A stretch of DNA of 64,000 nt from Solirubrobacter soli DSM 22325 (GTDB lineage Bacteria; Actinomycetota; Thermoleophilia; Solirubrobacterales; Solirubrobacteraceae): NCBI RefSeq assembly GCF_000423665.1, contig NZ_AUIK01000001.1, forward strand, positions 859,941-923,940, given 5' to 3'. Within the stretch, counting starts at the first letter, position 1. Each line of letters starts with the position of its first letter. Shown piece by piece: positions 53,611 through 63,863 of this stretch. Position numbers and translations under genes: made by a program. The notes under the pieces were generated by a model. It made no database searches. It was not told where the DNA came from and saw only the letters and a list, made by a program, of their open reading frames with translations.

Positions 53611-53697
53611 ATGGCCCTTTGCCTCGTCGTACTCATTCCCGTCTCCACCACCCTCACGACTCATCCCAAGCGCACATGCGCGGCGCCGACGCCCTGA
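53611..53697 (+). CDS. Candidate acetolactate synthase leader peptide (28 aa)
   Basis: ATG 53611 follows a good AAGGAG and reads MALCLVVLIPVSTTLTTHPK then RTCAAPTP and TGA. Leu, Val, Ile and Thr make up 14 of 28 residues, with LVVLI consecutive. Several codons (CTT, GTA, ATT, ACT) are rare in this GC-rich genome, as expected in attenuator peptides that sense amino-acid-charged tRNA. The ORF overlaps the ilvB start at ATG 53676 by 22 bases in another frame. Ribosome stalling or coupling could therefore control ilvB translation directly. I infer this role from sequence alone. Confidence 0.65.
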   Translation: MALCLVVLIPVSTTLTTHPKRTCAAPTP

Positions 53698-55349
53698 TCC
53701 GCGCGCTCGAGCGCGCGGGAATCGACACCGTCTTCGGCATCCCCGGCGGGGCGTGCCTGCCGATCTACGACGCCCTGCACGACAGCACCATCCGCCACGT
53801 GCTGATGCGCCACGAGGCCGCCGCCGGACATGCCGCCGAGGGGTACGCGAGAGCGACCGGGCGCATCGGCGTCGCCATCGGCACGTCCGGCCCCGGAGCG
53901 ACGAACCTCGTCACCGCGATCGCCGACGCCGCGATGGACTCGACGCCCACGCTGTTCATCACCGGCCAGGTGAAGACCACGCTGCGCGGCACGAACGCCT
54001 TCCAGGAGGCGGACGTGATGGGCATCACGCAGCCGCTCGTCAAGCACTCGATCGCGGTCGAGAGCGCGGACGAGGTCGCCCAGGCGGTCGTCGACGCGCT
54101 GCGCATCGCGACCTCCGGACGCCCGGGACCGGTGCTCATCGACGTGCCGGTGGACATCGCCAATGCGCCTGCCCGGGACACGACGCACCCGCCCTACCTG
54201 CCCGGCTACCGCCCGCGGGAGCGGCCGAACGGCCGCCAGATCCGCCGCGCGGCGGAGGCGATCGCCAACGCGAGACGGCCCGTGCTCTACGCCGGCGGCG
54301 GCGTCACCAACGCCGACGCGTCCGACGAGCTGCGTGAGCTCGCGGCGCTGACCGGCGCGCCCGTGACCACCACGTTGATGGCGCTCGGGACGATCCCCGC
54401 GAGCCACCCGCAGTGGCTGGGCATGCTGGGCATGCACGGGACCAGGGTCGCCAACTGGGCGATGGACGAGGCGGACCTGATCGTCGCCATCGGCGCCCGC
54501 TTCGACGACCGTGTGACCGGCGCGATCGACGAGTTCGCGCGTGACGCGAAGATCGTGCACATCGACGTCGACCCGTCGGAGATCGGCAAGATCGTCACCG
54601 CGCACGTGCCGGTCGTGGGCGACGCGAAGCTCTCGCTGTCCGCGCTGATCGAGTGCTACGGGAAGCTGGACGCCGACCCCACGCGGCTGGCCGAGTGGTG
54701 GCGCCGGATCCGCGGCTGGCAGGCGGCGCACCCGCTGCGCGAGCCGGAGCCGGCCGAACCCGGCTGCGTGGCGCCCGAGTTCGCGCTCGACCGCCTGGCG
54801 GCGAGCCTCGGCGACGCGATCGTGACCACCGACGTCGGCCAGCACCAGATGTGGGCCGCGGGCCGGCTGGGCTTCGAGACGCCGCGGCGCTGGATCACGA
54901 GCGGCGGGCTCGGGACCATGGGCTTCGGCCTCCCGGCCGCGCTCGGCGCCCAGGCCGCGTCGCCCGACAGCACCGTCGTCTGCGTCTCCGGCGAGGGCTC
55001 GTTCCTGATGAACGTCCAGGAGCTCGCGACCGCGGTCGAGGAGCGGCTGCCGGTCAAGGTGCTGCTGCTCGACAACGCCTCGCTGGGCATGGTGCGCCAG
55101 CAGCAGGACCTGTTCTGGGGCGGGCGGCGGACGGCGGTCGACCTCGGCGCGTCGCCCGACTGGGAGCTGCTCGCCCGCGCCTTCGGGTGGGCCGCGCGCT
55201 CGATCGGCGACGGCGAAGACGTCGATGACGCGCTGGCCGAGACGCTCGCCGAGCCGGGTCCGGCGCTCCTGCACGTCCGGATCGCGCCCGAGGCGAACTG
55301 CCTGCCGATGTTCAGGCCCGGCGGCGCGGCGCGGGAGATGATCGGCTGA
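53676..55349 (+). CDS. ilvB: Acetolactate synthase large subunit (thiamine-diphosphate enzyme)
   Basis: A 557-residue thiamin-diphosphate enzyme. TVFGIPGGACLPIYDALHD, MRHEAAAGHAAEGYARATGR with catalytic Glu47, and GTSGPGATNLVTAIADA are the N-terminal domain hallmarks. The C-terminal diphosphate site is VSGEGSFLMNVQELATA (about 438-454), where the usual GDG reads GEG. It joins two pyruvates, or pyruvate and 2-ketobutyrate, in branched-chain amino-acid synthesis. There is no ilvN beside it, so it may be a stand-alone or second copy. I chose ATG 53676; an in-frame TTG at 53619 is inside the leader. A terminator-like hairpin follows. Confidence 0.88.
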   Translation: MRGADALIRALERAGIDTVFGIPGGACLPIYDALHDSTIRHVLMRHEAAAGHAAEGYARATGRIGVAIGTSGPGATNLVTAIADAAMDSTPTLFITGQVKTTLRGTNAFQEADVMGITQPLVKHSIAVESADEVAQAVVDALRIATSGRPGPVLIDVPVDIANAPARDTTHPPYLPGYRPRERPNGRQIRRAAEAIANARRPVLYAGGGVTNADASDELRELAALTGAPVTTTLMALGTIPASHPQWLGMLGMHGTRVANWAMDEADLIVAIGARFDDRVTGAIDEFARDAKIVHIDVDPSEIGKIVTAHVPVVGDAKLSLSALIECYGKLDADPTRLAEWWRRIRGWQAAHPLREPEPAEPGCVAPEFALDRLAASLGDAIVTTDVGQHQMWAAGRLGFETPRRWITSGGLGTMGFGLPAALGAQAASPDSTVVCVSGEGSFLMNVQELATAVEERLPVKVLLLDNASLGMVRQQQDLFWGGRRTAVDLGASPDWELLARAFGWAARSIGDGEDVDDALAETLAEPGPALLHVRIAPEANCLPMFRPGGAAREMIG

Positions 55350-55362
55350 ACCCCATCCGAGT

Positions 55363-55392
55363 GCCCGCCCCGCGCCAGGGGCGCGGGCGGGC
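55363..55392 (+). terminator. GC-rich hairpin after acetolactate synthase gene
   Basis: GCCCGCCCCGCGCC (55363-55376) pairs with GGCGCGGGCGGGC (55380-55392) with one mismatch, around a short loop. No T tract is present. It starts 13 bases after the stop codon. Confidence 0.6.
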
Positions 55393-55489
55393 GCCTCGTC
55401 GAGTTCGCGCCATAACCCTTATCGGGTGATGACCGCGGGTGATCGAGCGGAGAGGGTGGTGGGAGGAACAACCGGTCGAAAGGAACATC

Positions 55490-57868
55490 GTGAGCCAGGC
55501 TGGGTCCGATGGACTGCATCGCGGCGTGTTGCCGATCCCCGACAGGCCGTTCGAAGGAGCTCTCCCGTTCGACGCGAAGGACCCGGACGCGTCGTTCCCG
55601 GCGATCGAGCCGCTTCGGCCACCGGCGGGGGCGCCCAACGTGCTCGTCGTCTTGCTCGACGATGTCGGCTTCGCCGCCTCGAGCGCGTTCGGCGGACCGT
55701 GCTCGACGCCGACGGCTGAGCGGCTGGCACGCAACGGCCTTAGGTACAGCCGCTTCCACACGACGGCGCTGTGCGCGCCGACGCGGGCGGCCTTGCTGTC
55801 GGGGCGCAACCACCATTCGGTGGGAATGGGGGTCATCACGGAATTGGCCACCTCGGCGCCCGGGTACAACTCGGTTCGCCCCAATACCTGCGCCCCGTTG
55901 GCGCAGACGCTGCTGCTGAACGGCTATTCGACGGCCCAGTTCGGCAAGTGCCACGAGGTGCCGGTCTGGCAGACGAGCCCGATGGGCCCGTTCGACGCGT
56001 GGCCGACCGGCGGCGGAGGCTTCGAGTACTTCTACGGGTTCATCGGCGGAGAGACGAACCAGTACTACCCGGCTGTCTATGAGGGCACGACGCCGGTCGA
56101 GCCCGCGACGACGCCGGAGCAGGGCTACCACTTCACCGTGGACATGACCGACAAGGCGATCAAGTGGACGCGCCAGCAGAAGTCGCTGATGCCCGACAAG
56201 CCGTTTTTCATGTACTTCGCGCCGGGCGCGACGCACGCTCCGCATCACGTTCCGACGGAGTGGTCGGACAGGTACAAGGGGCGCTTTGACCAGGGGTGGG
56301 ATGCGCTGCGCGAAGAGATCCTGACCCGGCAGAAGGAGCTCGGAGTCGTGCCCGCCGAGACCAAGCTGACGGCCCGCCACGACGAGATTCCGGCTTGGGA
56401 TGACATGCCGGATGAACTGAAGCCGATTCTCGCCCGCCAGATGGAGGTCTACGCCGGCTTCCTGGAGCACACCGACTACCACGTCGGTCGGCTCGTCGAT
56501 GCGCTCGACGACCTCGGCGTGCTCGAGGACACGCTCGTCTACTACATCATCGGCGACAACGGGGCCAGCGCTGAAGGCGGGATCAACGGCACCTTCAACG
56601 AGACGTTCATCTTCAACGGCGCCGCGGCCCTCGAGACGCCCGAGTTCATGGCGGCGCACATCGACGACTTCGGCACACCGAAGGCCTACAACCACTTCGC
56701 GGTCGGCTGGGCGCACGCGATGGACACGCCATATCAGTGGACGAAGCAGGTCGCCTCACACTGGGGCGGAACGCGCAACGGCACGATCGTCCACTGGCCG
56801 CGCGGGATCGCCGCGCGCGGCGAGATCCGCTCGCAGTTCCACCACGTCATCGACGTCGCCCCCACCGTGCTCGAAGCGGCCGGGCTCCCCCAACCGACGA
56901 CCGTCAACGGGGTCGCCCAGCGGCCGATCGAGGGCGTGAGCATGGCCTACTCGTTCGACGGGGCGACCGAGAATGACCGCCACGAGACGCAGTACTTCGA
57001 GATGTTCTGCAACCGCGGCATCTACCACCAGGGCTGGACCGCGGTCACCAACCACAGCGTGCCATGGGTGGTGGCGGGAGCTTTGCCGCCGTTCTCGGAC
57101 GACGTCTGGGAGCTCTACGACACGACGACGGACTGGAGCCAGGCGCACGACCTCGCCGCCGAGATGCCGGAAAAGCTGGCCGAACTGCAACAGCTCTGGC
57201 TCGAGGAGGCGCGCAAGTACAACGTGCTCCCGCTCGACGACCGTCGCGTCGAGCGCTTCAACGCCGACCTCGTCGGCCGCCCGGAGCTCGTGAAGGGAAA
57301 GTCGCAGCTGCTCTTCGGTGGCATGGGACGCCTCAGCGAGAACAGCATCCTCAACACCAAGAACAAGTCTCACGCGGTCACCGCGGAGGTCGTCGTGCCC
57401 GAGACGGGCGCCGAGGGCGTGATCCTGGCCCAAGGCGGCGCGTTCGCCGGCTGGAGCCTCTACGTGAAAGATGGCCGCCCGATCTATTGCTACAACCTGC
57501 TCGGCCTGCAGCGTTTCAAGATCGGAGCCGACGCCGCGATCGCGTCCGGAACGCATCAGGTGCGGATGGAGTTCGCCTACGACGGCGGCGGCCTGGCCAA
57601 GGGCGGCACCGTCACGCTCTACGTCGACGGTGACAAGACCGGTGAAGGTCGCGTCGAGGCCACTGTGCCACTGATCTTCTCCGCGGATGAGACCGCTGAC
57701 GTCGGACAGGACTCCGCGTCCCCGGTCAGCGACGACTACGAGGGCGAGAGCAGCGTCTTCACCGGCACGGTCAACTGGGTGCAGGTCGATCTCGGCGAGG
57801 ACGCAGAAGACGCCGACCACCTGATCATGCCTGAGGAGCGCCTGCGCGTCGCGATGGCGCGCCAATAG
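55490..57868 (+). CDS. Arylsulfatase (type I sulfatase with formylglycine site)
   Basis: A 792-residue sulfatase. NVLVVLLDDVGFAASSAFGG holds the metal-binding DD (about 57-58). LCAPTRAALLSGRNHHSVGM has the C-x-P-x-R signature, with Cys95 to be oxidised to formylglycine. Later blocks are GKCHEVPVW, FFMYFAPGATHAPHHVPTEW, YYIIGDNGASAEGG and NGTIVHWPRGI. The C-terminal 200 residues add a beta-sandwich. There is no signal peptide. It hydrolyses sulfate esters. The GTG start at 55490 follows AAAGGAAC. No formylglycine-generating enzyme is in the window. Codon use looks slightly less GC-rich than its neighbours. Confidence 0.88.
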   Translation: MSQAGSDGLHRGVLPIPDRPFEGALPFDAKDPDASFPAIEPLRPPAGAPNVLVVLLDDVGFAASSAFGGPCSTPTAERLARNGLRYSRFHTTALCAPTRAALLSGRNHHSVGMGVITELATSAPGYNSVRPNTCAPLAQTLLLNGYSTAQFGKCHEVPVWQTSPMGPFDAWPTGGGGFEYFYGFIGGETNQYYPAVYEGTTPVEPATTPEQGYHFTVDMTDKAIKWTRQQKSLMPDKPFFMYFAPGATHAPHHVPTEWSDRYKGRFDQGWDALREEILTRQKELGVVPAETKLTARHDEIPAWDDMPDELKPILARQMEVYAGFLEHTDYHVGRLVDALDDLGVLEDTLVYYIIGDNGASAEGGINGTFNETFIFNGAAALETPEFMAAHIDDFGTPKAYNHFAVGWAHAMDTPYQWTKQVASHWGGTRNGTIVHWPRGIAARGEIRSQFHHVIDVAPTVLEAAGLPQPTTVNGVAQRPIEGVSMAYSFDGATENDRHETQYFEMFCNRGIYHQGWTAVTNHSVPWVVAGALPPFSDDVWELYDTTTDWSQAHDLAAEMPEKLAELQQLWLEEARKYNVLPLDDRRVERFNADLVGRPELVKGKSQLLFGGMGRLSENSILNTKNKSHAVTAEVVVPETGAEGVILAQGGAFAGWSLYVKDGRPIYCYNLLGLQRFKIGADAAIASGTHQVRMEFAYDGGGLAKGGTVTLYVDGDKTGEGRVEATVPLIFSADETADVGQDSASPVSDDYEGESSVFTGTVNWVQVDLGEDAEDADHLIMPEERLRVAMARQ

Positions 57869-57903
57869 CAAACGACCCAACGGGCCAAGAACGGAAACGA
57901 GCG

Positions 57904-57939
57904 ATGACAGACACATCCCTCGATGACCTCGCCCCCTGA
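57904..57939 (+). pseudogene. Truncated ORF start (11 codons) cut by a palindromic repeat
   Basis: ATG 57904 reads MTDTSLDDLAP and stops at a TGA formed where the palindromic repeat begins. It lies 35 bases after the sulfatase stop. It looks like the start of a gene that was lost at the junction with selA, but the remnant is too short to identify. Confidence 0.35.
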
Positions 57940-57984
57940 ACGGGTCTGACCCCGTTTATCTGAACGGGGTCAGACCCCGTTTAA
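57937..57984. repeat. Double GGGG-type palindromic repeat at the end of selA (copy C)
   Basis: Two head-to-tail palindromes, AACGGG-TCTGA-CCCCGTT and AACGGGG-TCAGA-CCCCGTT, lie side by side. The minus-strand reading forms the selA codons KRGLTPFR and the TAA stop (57956-57958). Confidence 0.75.
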
Positions 57985-59296
57985 CCGCGGCGATGACGAG
58001 TGGGAGCTCGTCGTCGGCGAGCGTGCGCGGGTCGAGGAGGAGCCTGCCGTGTTCGAGGCGGCCAAGCACGGGCGGGTCGCCGGCGCGCAGCGGCGCGGCG
58101 AGTGACTCCGGCAGCGCGACGACCGGGCCGGGAAGCTCGAGCAGCGGGAGCGCGCCGCCGCCGATCCGGGCGACGCTCTCGACGACCTCGCCCCCCACGG
58201 CCTCGGCGAGTCGCCGGGCGCGCGCTTCGAGCACGGAGCGGGGCGCGCGGAGCATCGCGAGCACGGGGATCTGCGCCGGGTCGTCGCGATGCAGCCGCAG
58301 CGTCGCCTCGAGCGCCGCGAGCGAGAGCTTGTCGATCCGCAACGCCCGCGCCAGCGGATGCCGCTTCGCCGCTTCGACCGCCTCCGCGCGGCCGACGATG
58401 ACGCCCGCCTGCGGCCCGCCGAGGAGCTTGTCGCCGGAGAAGACGACGAGGGCGGCGCCGGCCGCGACCGAGCGCCGCACGGAGGGCTCGGCCGCGAGCT
58501 CGCCGCGCGCCGCGGAATCCTCGCCGCCGCCCACGGGCGCGTCGAGCGGCCCCAGCGCTCCCGAGCCGACGTCGTCGATCACCGGGACACCGAGCTCGCA
58601 CAGCGCCTCGACCGGCACGTCCTCGACGAAGCCCAGCTGGCGGAAGTTGGACTGGTGGACGCGCAGGATCGCGGCCGTGTGCTCGTCGAGCGCGCGCTCG
58701 TAGTCGGCGAGCCGCGTGCGGTTCGTGGTCCCGACCTCGACCAGCCGCGCGCCCGCCTGGGCGATCACGTCCGGGACGCGGAACCCGCCGCCGATCTCGA
58801 CCAGCTGGCCTCGTGAGACGACGACCGAACGACCCGGCCCCGCCAACGCCGCGACCGCCAGCAGCGCCGCTCCCGCGCCGTTGTTGACCGCCAGACCGGC
58901 CTCCGCGCCGGTCAGCGAGCACAGCAGCGGCTCGATGTGCGCATGGCGCGAGCCCCGCGTGCCCGCCGCGACGTCGGACTCGAGCGTCGAGTACCCCTCC
59001 GCGACCCGCGCGACCGCCTCTCGCGCGGCATCCGCGAGCGGCGCGCGACCGAGGTTCGTGTGGACGATCACGCCGGTCGCGTTCAGCACCCGCCGCAGCG
59101 AGCACCGCTTCGCATCCGCCACCCACGCCCGCGCCCGCGCGCCCAGGTCGGCCTCCCCGGACCCACCCCCGAGCAGCTCCGCCCGCCGCTCGGCCAGCAC
59201 CGCCCGCGCGGCGGCGAGCGCCAACGCGCGCGGCGCGTCGACCTGCGCCGCCAGCGTGTCGACCGGCGGCAGATCCCGGACACGAGCCACGGCCAC
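57956..59296 (-). CDS. selA: L-seryl-tRNA(Sec) selenium transferase SelA
   Basis: A 446-residue PLP enzyme that converts Ser-tRNA-Sec to Sec-tRNA-Sec. [58 protein letters not shown] and [20 protein letters not shown] (PLP Lys290) are the SelA signatures. The C-terminal eight residues, KRGLTPFR, and the stop codon come from a palindromic repeat, so the native end may have been replaced. It lies 4.4 kb from selB with unrelated genes between. The start is GTG 59296; the divergent mutase start is 17 bp away. Confidence 0.93.
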   Translation of the reverse strand: MAVARVRDLPPVDTLAAQVDAPRALALAAARAVLAERRAELLGGGSGEADLGARARAWVADAKRCSLRRVLNATGVIVHTNLGRAPLADAAREAVARVAEGYSTLESDVAAGTRGSRHAHIEPLLCSLTGAEAGLAVNNGAGAALLAVAALAGPGRSVVVSRGQLVEIGGGFRVPDVIAQAGARLVEVGTTNRTRLADYERALDEHTAAILRVHQSNFRQLGFVEDVPVEALCELGVPVIDDVGSGALGPLDAPVGGGEDSAARGELAAEPSVRRSVAAGAALVVFSGDKLLGGPQAGVIVGRAEAVEAAKRHPLARALRIDKLSLAALEATLRLHRDDPAQIPVLAMLRAPRSVLEARARRLAEAVGGEVVESVARIGGGALPLLELPGPVVALPESLAAPLRAGDPPVLGRLEHGRLLLDPRTLADDELPLVIAAVKRGLTPFR

Positions 59297-59300
59297 AGCG

Positions 59301-59306
59301 TAATCT
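59301..59306 (+). promoter_or_regulatory. Candidate -10 box for a leaderless transcript
   Basis: TAATCT lies exactly seven bases before ATG 59314, with no Shine-Dalgarno site. Confidence 0.5.
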
Positions 59307-59313
59307 CAGAGCC

Positions 59314-60914
<1,601 letters not shown>

Positions 60915-60930
<16 letters not shown>

Positions 60931-61937
60931 AGCGCCTCGTCGAGATCCCGCCAGAGGTCCTCGACGTGCTCGCACCCGACGCTGAGGCGCAACAGCGACG
61001 GGCCGCGCACGTCGATCAGCGACTCGACCCCGCCGAGCGACTTCGCGTGCGTGAACACCCGCACCCGCGCGCACACCGCCGCCGGATCGGCGACCTCGAA
61101 CGACAGCATCGCCCCGAAGGCGTCCATGAAGCGCGAAGCCCGCTCGCGCCATTCCAGCCCGGGGTAGTGAACCGCCCGCACCGCCCGATGGGCTGACAAG
61201 CGCTCGGCCAGCGTCGCCGCGGTGCGCGACGAGGCCTCGAGCCGCAGCGGCAACGTCCGGAGCCCGCGCAGCGCGAGGAACGCCTCCAGCGCGCCCGGCG
61301 TCGCACCCACCTGCGCCCGCGCGTGCCGCAGAGCCGCCGGATCGCGCGTGCTGATGACCCCCATCAGCAGGTCGGAGTGCCCGCCGATGAACTTGGTCGC
61401 GCTGTGCATCGAGAACGTCGCGCCCAGCTCCAGCGGCCGCTGCAGCAGCGGCGACGCGAACGTCGAATCGACGGCGACCGGCACGCCCGCCGCGCACAGG
61501 ACGTCCAACTCCGCGACCTCCAGCAGCGGATTCGACGGCGACTCCAGCCACAAGAGGTCCGCGCCTTCCGCGGCGCGCAACGTCGCGCCGGTGTCCGTCG
61601 TGTCGACCGTGACCAGCGAGATCCGCCCCACCGCCGCCCGCGTCGCCAGCAGCGAGCGCGTCCAGGCGTAGCCGGCGACCGGGGCGACGACCCGCGCCTT
61701 CGCCGGCAGCGTCTCGATGATCGCCGCCGCCCCCGCTGTTCCCGACGAGAACGCGACCGCGGCACCGCCCTCCAGGGCGCCGATCGCGTCCTCGAACGCC
61801 TCCCAGGTCGGCGACCCCTCCTCGCGGGCGTAGTCGCCCCCGTGAAAGCTCGAGGCGAGCACGAGCGGCGCGTTCAGCGGCGCGCCCGCGACCCGCGGCC
61901 CGCGCCCGGCGTGGATGGCGATCGTCGAACGGTCCAT
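60915..61937 (-). CDS. Cys/Met metabolism PLP-dependent enzyme (cystathionine gamma-synthase/lyase family)
   Basis: A 340-residue fold-type I PLP enzyme starting at ATG 61937 ([20 protein letters not shown]). [52 protein letters not shown] and [20 protein letters not shown] with PLP Lys182 are family hallmarks; it is shorter than the usual ~380-400 residues. Members cleave or form cystathionine or methionine-type thioethers. It is divergent from the FAD oxidoreductase across a GntR operator, so the two probably act in one amino-acid catabolic pathway. Its last 16 bases overlap the convergent mutase. Confidence 0.85.
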
Positions 61938-61944
61938 AGTGCAT

Positions 61945-61956
61945 ATTGTTGACAAT
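61945..61956. promoter_or_regulatory. Palindromic operator, likely GntR/FCD type
   Basis: ATTGTTGACAAT is an inverted repeat ATTGT-TG-ACAAT, the form recognised by FCD-type GntR regulators. It lies in the 46 bp between the divergent starts at 61937 and 61984, and TTGACA (61949-61954) inside it resembles a -35. The GntR gene at 63147 is the probable regulator. Confidence 0.65.
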
Positions 61957-61983
61957 CTGCAATCGAGTTGGCAACCTGCTCGA

Positions 61984-63150
61984 ATGGCCGCCCGCAACAC
62001 ACCCGTCCCGGACAGCGCCGACGTCGTCATCGTCGGCGGCGGGGTCGTCGGCACCAGCGCCGCCTTCCACCTGGCAGAGGCGGGGGCGAAGGTCGTCCTG
62101 CTCGAGCGCGACCAGCTCGGCAGCGGCTCGACCTCGAAGGCCGCGGGCGGCTTCAGGACGCAGTTCAGCGACCCGCTGAACATCGAGATCGCGCGCCGCA
62201 GCGCCGCGGCCTTCAAGGCGTTCAACGACCGCCCGGGCTGGGACATCGGCCTGCACGCGGTCGGCTACCTGTTCCTCTTCAGCACCGAGGAGCAGGTCGA
62301 GGACTTCACCGCGAGCACCGCGCTGCAGAACGAGCTCGGCCTCGAGACGCGCATGGTCACGCCGCAGGAGGCGAAGGAGCTGAGCCCGCTCCTGGAGGTC
62401 GACGGCATCATCGCCGCCAGCTACTCGCCGCAGGACGGTCACGCGACCCCCGAGGCGGTCGTGATGGGCTACGCCTTCGGCGCCCGCGAGCTCGGTGCGC
62501 ATCTGGCCACAGGCCGCGAGGTCACGGCGATCGACGTCGACGGCGGCCGCGTCGAGGCGGTGCACACGAAGGACCACGTGGTCAAGACCGACACGGTGAT
62601 CTGCGCGGCCGGCGCCTGGTCGCGCGCGTGCGGCGAGCTTGTCGGTATCGACCTCCCGGTCACCCCGCTCCGCCGCCAGGTGCTCTTCACCGAGCCGATG
62701 GAGGATCTGCCCCGCGACCTCCCGCTGACGATCGACTTCGAGACCTCCTTCTACTACCACGGCGAGGGCCCGGGCCTGCTGATGGGGATGAGCGACCCCA
62801 ACGAGCAGCTCGGCAACTTCTCGACCGAGACCACGGACGACTGGATCCCCGCGCTGCTGGACATCGCGCAACGCCGCGCGCCCCGGATCGCGAACACCGG
62901 CATCCGCGGCGGCTGGGCCGGCCTCTACGACATGAGCCCGGACCACAACGCGATCATCGGCGAGGCCGACGGCGTGAGCCGCTTCCTCTACGCCACCGGC
63001 TTCTCCGGCCACGGCTTCCTCCAGGGCCCGGCGACCGGCGAGCTGCTGCGCGACCTCGTCCTGCAACGCCCGACGTTCGCCGACATCGCGCCGCTGAGCG
63101 TCGAGCGCTTCGCGCGCGCCGACCTGCGCCCCGAGCGCAACATCGTGTGA
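61984..63150 (+). CDS. FAD-dependent oxidoreductase (DadA/sarcosine oxidase-like)
   Basis: A 388-residue flavoprotein. VVIVGGGVVGTSAAFHLAEA and VVLLERDQLGSGSTSKAAGG form the FAD-binding GxGxxG and adjacent block. VDTVICAAGAWSR-like residues (VKTDTVICAAGAWSRACGEL), TPLRRQVLFTEP, and the C-terminal GWAGLYDMSPDHNAIIGEAD and YATGFSGHGFLQGPATGELL are the DAO-family pattern. It probably oxidises an amino acid or N-methylated amine. The GntR gene overlaps its stop (GTGA). No SoxA or accessory subunit is seen, so it may act as a monomer. Confidence 0.88.
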   Translation: MAARNTPVPDSADVVIVGGGVVGTSAAFHLAEAGAKVVLLERDQLGSGSTSKAAGGFRTQFSDPLNIEIARRSAAAFKAFNDRPGWDIGLHAVGYLFLFSTEEQVEDFTASTALQNELGLETRMVTPQEAKELSPLLEVDGIIAASYSPQDGHATPEAVVMGYAFGARELGAHLATGREVTAIDVDGGRVEAVHTKDHVVKTDTVICAAGAWSRACGELVGIDLPVTPLRRQVLFTEPMEDLPRDLPLTIDFETSFYYHGEGPGLLMGMSDPNEQLGNFSTETTDDWIPALLDIAQRRAPRIANTGIRGGWAGLYDMSPDHNAIIGEADGVSRFLYATGFSGHGFLQGPATGELLRDLVLQRPTFADIAPLSVERFARADLRPERNIV

Positions 63151-63851
63151 TCGCGCTCGGCCACCGCGGCCCCGCGCCCTCCAACGTCGACGTCGCCGTC
63201 GACGCGCTGCGCGCCGCGATCCTCGACGGCCGGCTCGAGCCCGGCGTCCGCCTGAAGGAGATCCCGCTGGCCGAGCAACTCGGCATCTCGCGCGGCCCGA
63301 TCCGCGAGGCGCTGCGCCTGCTCGAACGCGACGGCCTGATCGAGCTGATCCCCAACCGCGGCGCGATCGTGCCTCTGGTCAAGGCACTCGACGTCCTCGA
63401 GGTCTACGCCCTGCGCGCCTCGCTCGGCTCGCTCGCCCTGCACAAGTCGATGCTCGAGGACCGCGTCCCCGAGGCGGACCTCGAGCACGCGCTCGACCGG
63501 CTGCGAGCCGCGACCGCCGCCCACGACGCGCGCCGCGCCGCCGACGCCGACCTCGCCTACCAGTCGACGATCATCGCCGCCTCCGGCCTCCCCCGCGCGA
63601 CCCGCGAGTGGGACCGCCTGACCTGGCAGGTCCGCGCCTTCCTGACCGCACTGCACATCGGCTACGACGACAAGCTCGAGCGCTTCCTCGCCGAGGACGA
63701 GGCGCTGCACGCCGCGATCGTGCGCCGCGACGCCGCCGAGGCCGAGGCGCTCTGGCGCAGCAAGTACGAGCGCTGGGTCCGTGACCTCGTCGCACTCCTC
63801 CCCGAGGCGTTCGACGAGGCCCTGTGGACCGCGCTCAGCCAGGGCGCCTAA
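63147..63851 (+). CDS. GntR-family (FCD domain) transcriptional regulator
   Basis: A 234-residue regulator starting at GTG 63147, overlapping the upstream stop. The winged HTH reads DALRAAILDGRLEPGVRLKE, then IPLAEQLGISRGPIREALRL, LERDGLIELIPNRGAIVPL. The C-terminal FCD domain has AYQSTIIAASGLPRATREWD, then EDEALHAAIVRRDAAEAEAL with the metal-binding His/Asp positions. It probably responds to a substrate or product of the oxidoreductase and binds the ATTGTTGACAAT operator at 61945. A structured repeat follows 12 bases after the stop. Confidence 0.9.
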   Translation: MIALGHRGPAPSNVDVAVDALRAAILDGRLEPGVRLKEIPLAEQLGISRGPIREALRLLERDGLIELIPNRGAIVPLVKALDVLEVYALRASLGSLALHKSMLEDRVPEADLEHALDRLRAATAAHDARRAADADLAYQSTIIAASGLPRATREWDRLTWQVRAFLTALHIGYDDKLERFLAEDEALHAAIVRRDAAEAEALWRSKYERWVRDLVALLPEAFDEALWTALSQGA

Positions 63852-63863
63852 GAGCCCGCTGAA

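Noticed and set aside
53619..53675. TTG 53619 as start of acetolactate synthase
   Set aside because: The 19 extra codons (PRRTHSRLHHPHDSSQ) lie in another frame of the leader peptide and do not resemble the enzyme's N-terminus; ATG 53676 fits better.
53530..59313. A tRNA-Sec gene between selB and selA
   Set aside because: I looked for a T-arm GGTTCGA-type sequence and a ~95-base cloverleaf in the short intergenic spaces and found neither.
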